DNA from: Paramacrobiotus metropolitanus
Taxonomy: Eukaryota; Tardigrada; Eutardigrada; Parachela; Macrobiotidae
Length of the DNA: 64,000 nt
Direction: 5' to 3'
NCBI RefSeq assembly: GCF_019649055.1
Contig: NW_026570221.1
Span: 2,108,001 to 2,172,000, forward strand
In this document: piece by piece, positions 51,490-60,311 of the stretch
Layout: the number at the start of each line of letters is the position of its first letter
Position numbering within the stretch: the first letter of the stretch is position 1
Notes under the pieces: model-generated
The model's database searches: none
Told to the model about the DNA's origin: nothing
Seen by the model: the letters and a program-made list of their open reading frames with translations, nothing else
Translations under genes and position numbers: made by a program

Positions 51490-53649
51490 ATGGACCAAGA
51501 CACAGACGGTAATGAACCGGTCTCATCGAGCAGTCAGAGAGAACGGTCTCAGGGGTTAGAAAACCCTTACGAACGGAAACTAAAGCCGTTCACACGGCCA
51601 GTGGAACATGAAAGAGCAACTCGAGCTCAGAAGACCTTTGGGAGGAAGGACACCAGAGGCTCAGAAGCCACATATCAAACGGCTCTGAGGGAAACCCAGA
51701 AGGAAAGCTCGAGTGACGGAAATGGAAAAGCTCCTGAGCGACATGTCGGAGATAACACGGTAGACCAGTCAAAGGTCACCGACGAGAGAATGGTTTCAGA
51801 TGGACAGAACAAAGATGACCTGAAGGCCGAGACCGGAGGAATGGCACGGTCGGCCGAAAAGGTCAAGGAGGAAAACGCGGATCAAGTTGAGAAGGGAAGT
51901 GACGAAGTCAGTCAAAAGGTCACCGAAGGTGGTGGCGCCGTCAGCAGCAACGAGCTGATTGACGAAGGAAAGGTCAAACAGGACGACCTTTCGGATAACT
52001 CATTGTTCTTACAAGAAGAGATGAAAGAGAATGGTACCAGCCCCATGTCAAGTGACAAGTTTTACACTGACGATGAGGACGAAACGACGGTTCAGATGTC
52101 CTTCCACACTGCAATGAAGCAAGCTGATTTGGCAGAGATGACCTTAAATGAAAAGCTAGAAGAGACCTTTGAGGGGACGGCGCCAGGAAGGACTGACGAA
52201 CGGGATCAAAGGTCACCATCACCAAAAACATCCGTAATGAATGGATTAAAGCAGCGTGTCAAGGAGCTGGAACAGCTACTTGACGAGAAGGAAGCGCAAG
52301 CTTTTGCCGCGATACGAGACCAACGCAATAAAACTATGAAGTCGAAGCCAGACTGTACGTGATGGAACAAGAAAAGGTCACGTTCGAAGACGAAGCACAA
52401 CAATGGAGAGTCAGATTCGAAGGTCAGAAAAAAGCTGCGGAAGATCTAAGGAAAATGGTCGAAGATCGAGACGCGGAAGGTATGCTCACCGCAGAAGACT
52501 ACGGGTTGTCCGAGGAAGCAGCTGAAAGGTCACGAGAAATAGCGGAACTGAAAAAGGAGCGTGACCTTTTACAGTCAAAGGTCAAGGAGGCCGAGAAGAA
52601 ACGCGATGAATCGCTGTCAAATGCGACAAAGTTCACCGGAAAGGTCACCAGCCTGACGGCTGATATCTCGAAACTGAAGGATGACCTTAAACTACGTGAA
52701 GAACTTGTCAACACGTTACAAACAGAATTAAAGAGAGAAAAACAAACAAACCGAAGCAGAGAGCCAGAGAGATCAAGCAGCAAAAAGGCTCCTTGAACTG
52801 GCGGAAAAGACGAAAACGGAATTCAAGCGACTCAATGATGAAGTCGAGAACCAAAAGAAAGAAGCAAAGAAGTGGTTGACCGTAGCACAACAGCGTGACG
52901 AACGGGTCACCGTGCTAGAGGTCGCAAATAGAGAAGGGCAGCAAGAGAATGAAAGACAAAAAGAAGAGATCGCCAAATTGAGCGATGAACTTGTCGAATT
53001 GGCCACTACAATAATGGAAAAGGATGATAAATTCAAGACAGTTGAAGAGGAATGCGAAGCGAGAGGAAGGACCCTCGCAGACAGAGCGGATCGTATCACA
53101 CGGTTGGAAGCAGAAGCTGAGATCCTAAAAGCAGCAAAAATGGATCTCGATAAGACTCTCGATAACCGAGCAAGTACAATCCTCGAGCAAATGAGAAAGG
53201 TCACCGAAGCAAACAACGATTATGAGAAGCTCAGGAAAGACGCAAACGAAACCGTAAAGCAGCTGCAGCAGGCAGTCAAACAAAGAGAGGAAGAAATTAA
53301 AGCTTTAAAACGGTCGGCAAAACAAAAGGAAGGAGAGCCAAAACAGCCGGAAAGGATCGAATCTCCACCCCCCGGATATGGCGAAGTCCACACCGTCGAA
53401 GGTAGCTTCCATTTCCAAGCTCCCTTAAAGACGGGGACTGGCCGAAGCGACGGCCGTGATGAAGATAAGGTCAAAGCTGAAAAGGTCACCGACGATACTG
53501 AGTTGGCGAAGGGGCACTCAGGACCGATCGGTGGGGTCAATCCTCGGCAACAAGAAACAGGACCGAGGAAACAATCGTCTACAAATCTGACCATCAGCCA
53601 GACAATCATGAAGATCCACGAGTTCGCCAAAACGAGCAGGAAAGGGTAG
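51490..53649 (+). CDS. Retrotransposon gag N-terminal coiled-coil region (frame-broken)
   Basis: Three open segments carry it: 51490-52362, 52359-52796 and 52876-53649, in two registers. At each border the Lys/Glu heptad pattern continues in the next register, so they are one original region cut by single-base indels near 52340, 52745 (an A-rich run) and 53630. The first third is hydrophilic and Ser/Glu/Lys-rich with the start MDQDTDGNEPVSS; the rest is long coiled coil (KELEQLLDEKEAQAF, EEIAKLSDELVELATTI). Such an extension before a Ty3 capsid is unusual and could drive multimerisation. Many codons read AAG-GTC-ACC (Lys-Val-Thr), part of the element-wide motif. Confidence 0.75.
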
Positions 53650-55553
53650 CTCGTGAAGAGGAGAGGCGAGAAAGAGAATACCGCGCGGAATACCACGCTG
53701 AAGCACAGCGACTCCGTCGCGAAGAACGGGAATTCAGAGGTTACATGAGAGCCATGGCCCGGAAATCCGCGTTGATCGACTACAACGGCAACCGAGAAGC
53801 TTTACTTGGTTGGATCCGTCAGGTCAAGGAGACTCAGAAGACGTATGACCTTTCGGATGCAGCAATGATGCTGGAAGTCGCCAACGCAGTCAAAGGGGAC
53901 GCGAAGGCATGGTTTGACGCGGAAAGAGAAATCGATGACGAAGAAGAGGCGGAAGAGTTAACCGTCGATGAATGGATGACAAAGTTCAAAGAACATTTTG
54001 GCGATCGTGACGAAGGGGTCAACGCCTTAAGGGAAGCTATGACAAGAAAGTTTGAGGCCGGCAAAGAAACGCTTGATCAATTCTATCAGGCGATCATGCG
54101 CTTCAAATCGAAACGGATCATTACAGAGAAGCAGGCCATCGGGTTCCTAATTCAAGGATGTAAGAACGACAGTGACCTTTATAAGGCACTCCGAGCACAG
54201 AAATTCCATAACCCAATGGATATCAAGGAATTCTTCCGCACCTGGTCGACTGGCGAAGAAAAGTATAAGGTCACGAGAGGCAACCGAGTCCAAGATGATT
54301 GCGTGATCATCCGATCGGGCCAGATCGAAGAAGTCGCGAATGGGCGACAGAACCAGTCGTGCTCGGCGCAGGCGCCAGGATACAATACAGAATTCCCGCC
54401 GTTAGGCACTCAAGAGATGACCTTTGGCAACGGTCGAAATGAAGGTCAGGTATCGTACGCGACGATCGCGGCGATCCAAACGGCCGTCCAAGAAGTAACC
54501 AAGCCTGCGATCGCGGCGATCCAAGCATCAGCTCAGCAAGCAGCAAGGCCGAAACAGAACCCACAAGGAAACGTGCAAAGAAATGCCCTGAATGGAGGGC
54601 TCGGTGGTCAAGGAATGGCTCAGGCGAACCCGGGCTTTGCTGGCCAGGGATTCAACGGTGGCGGAGGAAATCAAGGAAACTTCCGACCGAACCGTGGACA
54701 AGGAAATCAAGGACCACGATACGGGTCGCGAGTAGAGCGCCTGTTCACCATGATCGACGGATGGGTGGCCAATAACGCGCTGACATGCCAGAACTGCATG
54801 TACGGCAACCACTACACACAAGCGTGTTCGTTCGCGGGAACACCGTGGAATCAGAACCCCAACCGGGTCGTGTATGAAGAATGGTTGATGCTGCGTAACA
54901 ATCATGGCGGATGGCGCAACGCAATGGCAAACGGATATGTGCCACAATCACGCCAAGGCGGACGGTATGCTGGTCAAGGTGGCCAAGGGAACTTCGCCGG
55001 TCAAGGTGGCCAGGCCAACTACAACAATCAAGGAGGCCAGGGCAATTTTGGCGGCCAAGGGAATTTCGCTGGTCAAGGTGGCCAGTGGAACAACGGAGGT
55101 CAAGGCGGCCAGGATAACTTCGGAGGCCAAGGCAACTTCGCCGGTCAAGGTGGCCAAGGTGGAGGAAATGGCGGATATGGCCCGGTTAGAGGCGGCTTCC
55201 GAGGTAGAGGCAGAGGCCGCGGCGGCAATCGCGGAAATTACGGCGGTGGCCAATGGAATGGTGGTGGTCAAGGTGGCCAATGGAACGGTGCTGGTCAAGG
55301 AGGCCAGTGGAATAATGGTGGTCAAGGTGGCCAGAATTTTGCCGGTCAAGGTGGCCAGGGCAATTTCGCCGGTCAAGGTGGCCAGGGCGACTTCGGCGGG
55401 CAGCAAGGCGGCTTCGTCGGTGGGAACCAGAACGGTTTCGGTCAGCAAGGCGGAGGTTTTAACTTCGCCCCGGCGAATGGTGCCGGTCAGGCGCAAGGTG
55501 CGCCGGTTCAGGAATGGCCCAGGGAAACGTCCAAGGTCAGTAGGCGCCGGTGA
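53632..55553 (+). CDS. gag: Retrotransposon Gag: capsid, Gly/Gln-rich repeats and zinc knuckle
   Basis: The main open frame spans 53745-55553 and its register is already open from about 53632. Residues 1-160 from 53745 form a Ty3-type capsid helix bundle (LGWIRQVKETQKTY, AKAWFDAE, WMTKFKEHFGD, FYQAIMRFKSKRII, FLIQGCKND, EFFRTWSTGEEKY). A nucleocapsid part follows with one CX2CX4HX4C knuckle, CQNCMYGNHYTQAC, at 54786-54827. After it comes a long Gly/Gln/Asn region with repeats of GGQGNFAGQ and an RGG-like patch (RGRGRGRGGNRG), likely RNA-binding. The stop TGA (55551-55553) lies in the loop of a 9-bp hairpin. The last 650 bases overlap the protease frame in another register. Confidence 0.85.
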
Positions 55554-57945
55554 GCCTACTGATCGTCCGGAACCGAAACCACCGGATATAGAGGAGCAAG
55601 GTGCTCCGCTGCAGGCAAGGACCGCAGCGAGAAAGGGATGCTGCGAAAGTAACGCAAAGACCCGGAAAAGAAATCCGAGGATTCGAGAAAGTAACTCGAA
55701 ATCGAGCGAAGGGGCTCGTAAAGGTCAAGAGAAGGGTTTAAAAAGATTGCCGCAAGGACGGAAGAATTTGACCGAAAGGTCACCGCAGAAAGTAACTGCG
55801 GGAAGTCAAGAAAGTAACTTGACTCAACCGGGGCCGACCGAAAGGTCACCGCAGAAAGTAACTGCGGGGAACAGGGTTGACGGAAGGGCCTCAACTCTGC
55901 ATCCGGGACAGCAGAAAGTAACTGCAAATCAAGAAAGTCACGAAAGTAACGTGACGCTGCAAGGACAGCAGACCCAAAGGTCACCGCAGAAAGTAACTGC
56001 GAGCAAAGGTCACGAAAGTAACGTGACGCTGCAAGGACAGCAGACCCAAAGGTCACCGCGGAAAGCAACCGCGAGGAAGAGTGAAGCTACTCTGCGAAAG
56101 ACGCAAGCGGAAATCTCAAGCGAAGAGGATGATGAAACACATCACGCGAGATTCCGAAAGTTCGTCGAAAATACGTTTGAATTTGACGGAATGACCGTAA
56201 CCGTGCAACGAACGCACGAAGGCGGTCCAGATAGACCGAAATTCCTTGAGCAGATGGCAAAAGTATTTCAAGCAAGAGCTGCCGAGGAAGATCACAGAAG
56301 GGCCGTGACTGCGCAAGGAGCGCAAGAGACCGAAAGGTCACCTCAAGCGAGAGTTGAAGAAGTGAAAGGTCACGAGAGATTGCCAGTGCAGCAGACTCAA
56401 GAGTCACTGAAAGAGAAAGGTCACGGTGAAGTCGCCGATGAACCGAAAGGTCAAGAAAGTAACTTGACTCTGCGAATGGCGCAGCAAACAGTGAAACAGA
56501 GCGAAGGGGCACAGCAAGTCTCAGATGACTCTCTCGATGAGGCAAACACTCTACAACAGAAGATGGAGTGGCAAAAAGTCGCTTACAGGCCGAATGGACG
56601 GCACGGTATGTGGAAACCAGTTCCTCCGCCACAAAGGTCACCGCAAGATGTGAGAATCTCCAGAGAAGCTTACTGGGAAGAAAGAGAGAAACAAGACTGG
56701 CGGATGAGAAAGCATCTCGAGGAAACGGTTAAAGCTTCACAACCGAAAGTACAAGAGTACTGGGAAGAGAAAGTCCAATGCGACGAAAATAACCGTCAGT
56801 TTCGAGAGCGGATTGAGAAGGGTGAACTACCGCCTCAGTATGGCGAGAAAGTACCTTTACAAAGGTCACTAAATGGTGGATTTTTCATGTCAAGACCGGA
56901 AAGGTCACCGGACTTAGCGCAAACTCCGCAAAAGGAGAAGTCATATGACATGACAGAAGCAATCCGGAATGACAACGAAAGGTCACCGCCAAGAACTGAC
57001 GGATTGTCATCTCAAATCGATCCAACTCGCACGAATAACGAAATTGCGAAGAAAATTACCGATTGGATGAAAGAAAACGACCATAAGATGGTTGTGTACG
57101 AAAGGTCACCAGAGAAAAAGAATGAAGATGACGAGATGACCTTTGCGGATGAAATTACGCAAGAGATAATGGCAAAGTTGCAAGAAAAACCGTCCAAAGA
57201 TGTGCGCAATGAAAGGTCACAATACGAAGTTATTGCGCAAGTGATAAAAGGTCACGAGAACGCACAAGAGAAGGGTTTAATGTGCGAAGTGGCAAAGGTC
57301 ACGGGTAAAGAAAACGCTGCGAAGGAGCAAGCGAATATCTTACCGAAGTCAAAAAGGATCGAAAAGTTCTCAGATGTGCGACCCGACGTACCGAAACGGA
57401 TAGATCGTTGGAGCTCAAAAGGTCTGATAGAGAGCAAGCATGCTGCACCAATCCCAGTCAAGTGTCGAATAAGAGTCTTGAAACTCGAAGATGGAAACTT
57501 ACCGAAACGGATCGAAGCTTATACACATGAAGTCAAAATTGGAAATAAAAAGGTCATGGCAATGCTTGACACTGGCGCAGAGACGTCTTTGATTTGTCAA
57601 CAGTTCTGCGAGAGGAACGGCCTCCAGACTGTCAGACTACCACCGAAAAAGAAGGTGATGATCAAAGGGATCAGTGGAACGTCAGGCTTTGAAGTAACGC
57701 ACTACTGCGTAGCACCAGTGACCTTAAGAAGGAAAACCAGTCAACACTCATTCTACGTCAGACCAGCGTCAGACGACGTCCAAGTCCTACTGGGATTCGA
57801 CTTCCTCGCAAAGAAATTCGTCCTGATAGACGGACACGACGAGGAAGAAAGAGAAACTGAAGCTGAAGACGACGAGCCAAAATCATCCGCAAAAGTTAAT
57901 GCAGGAAAGGTCACCGAACTTCAACCAAGAAATAATTCGGGGTAA
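54904..57945 (+). CDS. Retrotransposon protease frame with long low-complexity leader
   Basis: Open for 1013 codons in a different register from gag. The part before 55553 is an antiparallel reading of the gag repeats (KVAK-type) and probably not the real N terminus. The middle (55640-57400) is Glu/Arg/Ser/Gln-rich with repeats ERSPQKVT, KGHESN and ERSP, and carries the hairpin array. The C-terminal 150 residues are a retropepsin: KVMAMLDTGAETSLIC with catalytic Asp-Thr-Gly at 57568-57576, then KKKVMIKGISGTSG and VQVLLGFDFLAK. The enzyme would cut the polyprotein. The amount of disordered sequence between capsid and protease (about 600 residues) is exceptional. Confidence 0.75.
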   Translation: MADGATQWQTDMCHNHAKADGMLVKVAKGTSPVKVARPTTTIKEARAILAAKGISLVKVASGTTEVKAARITSEAKATSPVKVAKVEEMADMARLEAASEVEAEAAAAIAEITAVANGMVVVKVANGTVLVKEASGIMVVKVARILPVKVARAISPVKVARATSAGSKAASSVGTRTVSVSKAEVLTSPRRMVPVRRKVRRFRNGPGKRPRSVGAGEPTDRPEPKPPDIEEQGAPLQARTAARKGCCESNAKTRKRNPRIRESNSKSSEGARKGQEKGLKRLPQGRKNLTERSPQKVTAGSQESNLTQPGPTERSPQKVTAGNRVDGRASTLHPGQQKVTANQESHESNVTLQGQQTQRSPQKVTASKGHESNVTLQGQQTQRSPRKATARKSEATLRKTQAEISSEEDDETHHARFRKFVENTFEFDGMTVTVQRTHEGGPDRPKFLEQMAKVFQARAAEEDHRRAVTAQGAQETERSPQARVEEVKGHERLPVQQTQESLKEKGHGEVADEPKGQESNLTLRMAQQTVKQSEGAQQVSDDSLDEANTLQQKMEWQKVAYRPNGRHGMWKPVPPPQRSPQDVRISREAYWEEREKQDWRMRKHLEETVKASQPKVQEYWEEKVQCDENNRQFRERIEKGELPPQYGEKVPLQRSLNGGFFMSRPERSPDLAQTPQKEKSYDMTEAIRNDNERSPPRTDGLSSQIDPTRTNNEIAKKITDWMKENDHKMVVYERSPEKKNEDDEMTFADEITQEIMAKLQEKPSKDVRNERSQYEVIAQVIKGHENAQEKGLMCEVAKVTGKENAAKEQANILPKSKRIEKFSDVRPDVPKRIDRWSSKGLIESKHAAPIPVKCRIRVLKLEDGNLPKRIEAYTHEVKIGNKKVMAMLDTGAETSLICQQFCERNGLQTVRLPPKKKVMIKGISGTSGFEVTHYCVAPVTLRRKTSQHSFYVRPASDDVQVLLGFDFLAKKFVLIDGHDEEERETEAEDDEPKSSAKVNAGKVTELQPRNNSG
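54955..55430 (+). repeat. Gly-rich tandem coding repeats
   Basis: About a dozen units of 27-36 bp built on GGTCAAGGTGGCCA and GGCAACTTCGCC, encoding GGQGNFAGQ-type peptides. The GGCC and GGTCAAGG words also read through in the overlapping protease register as KVA/KVAK repeats. Confidence 0.9.
55537..55562 (+). promoter_or_regulatory. Hairpin enclosing the gag stop codon
   Basis: TCAGTAGGC (55537-55545) pairs perfectly with GCCTACTGA (55554-55562), with an extra G-T pair outside. The 8-base loop GCCGGTGA contains the TGA stop of gag. It may affect termination or a switch to the protease frame; that role is inference. Confidence 0.7.
55642..56468 (+). repeat. Array of eleven hairpins with constant AAAGTAA loop and changing stems
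   Basis: Loop AAAGTAA (once AAAGCAA) is flanked by perfect complements at 55642-55656 (TGCG), 55682-55700 (TTCGAG), 55783-55801 (CCGCAG), 55804-55824 (AGTCAAG), 55849-55867 (CCGCAG), 55911-55925 (GCAG), 55937-55955 (GTCACG), 55985-56001 (CGCAG), 56009-56027 (GTCACG), 56057-56073 (CGCGG, loop AAAGCAA) and 56450-56468 (GTCAAG). The letters give the left arm. Every such heptamer in the region is in a hairpin. The loop is read as Glu-Ser-Asn in some copies and Lys-Val-Thr in others, so the protein does not explain it. Other small hairpins lie between them, for example GGAGC-AAGGT-GCTCC at 55593 and TGCGC-AAGGA-GCGCA at 56310. Confidence 0.95.
57203..57286 (+). repeat. Two larger hairpins in the protease leader
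   Basis: TGCGCAAT (57203-57210) pairs with ATTGCGCA (57232-57239); the 21-base loop carries GAAAGGTCAC. Just after, CGCACA (57261-57266) pairs with TGTGCG (57281-57286) around AGAGAAGGGTTTAA, a loop that recurs unpaired near 55729. Confidence 0.8.
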
Positions 57946-60311
57946 CGGCTATCCCAGTACCAGAGGCACAGGGATCGAAGGAAAATAAGCAAAATGAGAA
58001 TGTGAGAAATCTAATCCCAGTACCAGAGGCACAGGGATTAGAAAATGCTGGAAAAAGCAAAAGGTCACCGAAGTCTAAAGGAAATCAAAGGTCACCAACG
58101 ATGAAACAAATCAAGATAATGCAAGCAGAAGCACTGATTGCAAAGAAACAGTCGCTAGTGCCAGGAATGGAGTGGTCAGGCTACTCCCAGTACCAGAGGC
58201 ACTGGGCACGAGAATGGTTGGGCCCAGGACAGAGCCAGGACTGATGAACAGCGACGAAAGAGCACTATTCTCGGAAATACGAGATCAAGCCATAAAGCAA
58301 CTGGATGCAAGGAAAACGGAGCATGGTGCTCAACACACTTTCGAACCACGTGACAAAGCAAGAGGGCGGATGAAAGGTCGAGACACGCGCCTGCGCAAAG
58401 AGGTAGCAGAGAGTAGCCGTCGTCTTACTTCCGAACCACGCTCTGCAGATGAAGAAATCGAAGTCATCGAAATATCATCAGATAACAGCGTAATCGAAAT
58501 CGAAAAAGATGACGAATGGACAGATACCGATTCCGGAGAAGCGGATAAGCGAGTTATCGTCCGTCCTGAACCGAGACAACGGATGCCGGAAGGGAACAAT
58601 CGCGTCATTTCCCGCAAACCAAGAGAATGGACTGCGGAAGAGAGAGCAACCTCTTGCCATCACGATTGGCACGACAGCGATGACCTTTCGATAGCGCGAC
58701 CTCAAGAAAGATGTGCAAAATGCATGCAAGAAATGACACAAGATGACCTTTCGGAATGGCCGAAATGCAATGCAGCAATTGCGCGTCATAAAAGACAAGA
58801 AGAAATAGAGGTCAAGTCGATTATGAGAACACTTCCCATGCCGGAACTGTCAAAAGCAACTTACCTTTGGCAATGTTATCGAGAATGGTTATCGGTAGTT
58901 AAGAACTACATCATCTCCAGAGGGAAGTGGCTCCATCATTGGCAGCAAGAAGCGGACAACTTCATTCCCGAAAAGGCGGATAAAAGCGACCCGTGGTATA
59001 CAAACCCGATTACAAAGCTCGACAGAGAAAGGCGACGAGCAATGGAAGAGAACGAAATATGGGAGCAAGCGAGAGTTGACTTATTTTGGGAATTCAGAGT
59101 TAATTATCTATGGAAAGGTCAAGGACGAGCAATCATTTTCCCAATTGGACTCGGCACAGTAGTGTACGAATTATTTGACCTTTACCAGGCCTGCCTCAAA
59201 AAGGGAAGCTTACGAGAATGGAATAAACAATGGGGCAAAATCCTCGAAGAAGTACCGATATTCACAGGAGAAATTCCAGAATTAAAGGTCACGCGAAAAA
59301 GACGCGAACTTGGATTATTTGGCTATCCGAGAAAAAAGAAGGTGACCTTTGCACCAGATCCAGATGGAGTGGAGTATCCCGAAAGAGGCGGAGATACTTG
59401 GTGCATGTATGAGACGGTACCGAACAATGACTGGACTACAGAAGAACTGATGGCAAATTGCGTCTTTATCGGCGATAAGAGACCGAAAGGTCATGGCACA
59501 AGCGCTGAAAAAGAAAACGGCACAAGCGCCGAAGAAGAAAAGAACAAAGATAACGGCACAAGCGCCGAAGAAACCAAAGAAAAAGAACAAGAGGTCAGCA
59601 CAAGTGCTGCTCAAGAAAACGGCACAGGCGCCGAAGAAGAGGAACCAACGCACACGGCGTATGAGTTGGCTCAGATGATCAAGGAACTGAACCAGGCGTT
59701 TCGGGATAAGGAAAACGGAATCCCGGTAACAGAGGCAAAAAAGGCTCAAATGTCGCCGCAAGAGAAGAAAAGCAGCGTCGTTAGTGGCTTCACTACAAAG
59801 GTCACTCGGTAACGGTGAGGAAGGGCCACCAACCGAGAAGAACGAAAGGTCACTAAACGCGATGCTGGAAGAGGAGCCAGAAAGGTCAGTTCCGAAAGTT
59901 GACGAAAGGTCACCTGAAACTGGCGAGGAAGGACCGCCAGTTGGAAAAGCAAAAAGGTCACAGAATACCGCTCAAGCAGATGATAGCTCGGAAGACGATG
60001 AAAGGGATAGGTCACGAGCAAGGATTCGTGCAACACGAACAAATCCGAGGATAGCAGCACGAAACGGACGAAAGTCCAAGGAAACGGACAAACCTCTGCC
60101 CGAAAAACGAAAAGTGACAAAAACTTAGCGCTTCCAAGGATGAAAGCGATGACCTTTCAACAGAAAGTGAAGACGAAGGCGTCGATGAGCGACCAATCGA
60201 GAAAAGAAGCAAAGGTCAAGAGCTTGAAGCTAACCACAGCAGCGAATCCGACTCGGAATTCTCGAGCACGAGCGATAACTCGACCACTTCTGAAGATTCT
60301 GGAGTGAGTGA
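57946..60311 (+). CDS. Charged spacer between protease and RT, frame-broken, unknown function
   Basis: Open segments lie in different registers: 57946-58244, 58172-59812, 59784-60128 and about 60127-60462, each overlapping the next, so one region interrupted by indels or programmed shifts is likely. The 546-codon part contains a globular-looking core with Trp-rich helices (YLWQCYREWLSVVKNYI, KWLHHWQQEADNF, DLFWEFRVNYLW, LYQACLKKGSLREWNKQWG) and two CxxC/H pairs (CHHDW, RCAKCMQEM) that could bind zinc. It is followed by acidic repeats of GTSAEE. No family recognised. Nothing like it is standard between PR and RT in Ty3/gypsy elements. Confidence 0.6.
57951..58227 (+). repeat. Three copies of AGTACCAGAGGCAC in hairpins with different stems
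   Basis: Copy 1 has stem ATCCC/GGGAT (57951-57975). Copy 2 has CTAATCCC/GGGATTAG, 8 bp (58011-58041). Copy 3 folds as CCCAGT/ACTGGG (58186-58206), next to CTGGGC/GCCCAG (58202-58227). Loop AGTACCAGAGGCACA is identical in the first two. In one register the copies read I-P-V-P-E-A-Q-G, in another L-P-V-P-E-A-L-G. Confidence 0.85.
59494..59633 (+). repeat. Five ACAAGC-loop hairpins (GTSAEE repeats)
   Basis: Loop ACAAGC or a one-base variant sits between TGGC/GCTG (59494), CGGC/GCCG (59518), CGGC/GCCG (59554), CAGC/GCTG (59596) and CGGC/GCCG (59620). The CAGC/GCTG copy changes both arms together. Here the register is constant, so a repeated peptide (GTSAEE) is a partial alternative explanation. 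Confidence 0.75.
59814..59942 (+). repeat. Two hairpins with AGGAAGGRC loops
   Basis: GGTG-AGGAAGGGC-CACC at 59814-59830, with an outer CTCGGT/ACCGAG pairing beyond a small internal loop, and AACTGGCG-AGGAAGGAC-CGCCAGTT at 59918-59942 (8 bp perfect). Loops differ by one base while stems are unrelated. Confidence 0.85.

Noticed and set aside
54904-55553. KVAK-rich N terminus of the protease frame as a real protein domain
   Set aside because: It is the other-register reading of the gag Gly-rich tandem repeats, so its length and regularity come from gag.
55642-56468. CRISPR-like array because of regularly spaced short repeats
   Set aside because: The constant part is only seven bases, spacing is irregular, and the region is translated retrotransposon sequence in a eukaryote.
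55775-57110. Explaining the AAAGGTCAC words simply as ERSP peptide repeats
   Set aside because: The same word is read as KVT, KGH, MTF and DL elsewhere and lies in untranslated leader, so a repeated peptide is not enough.
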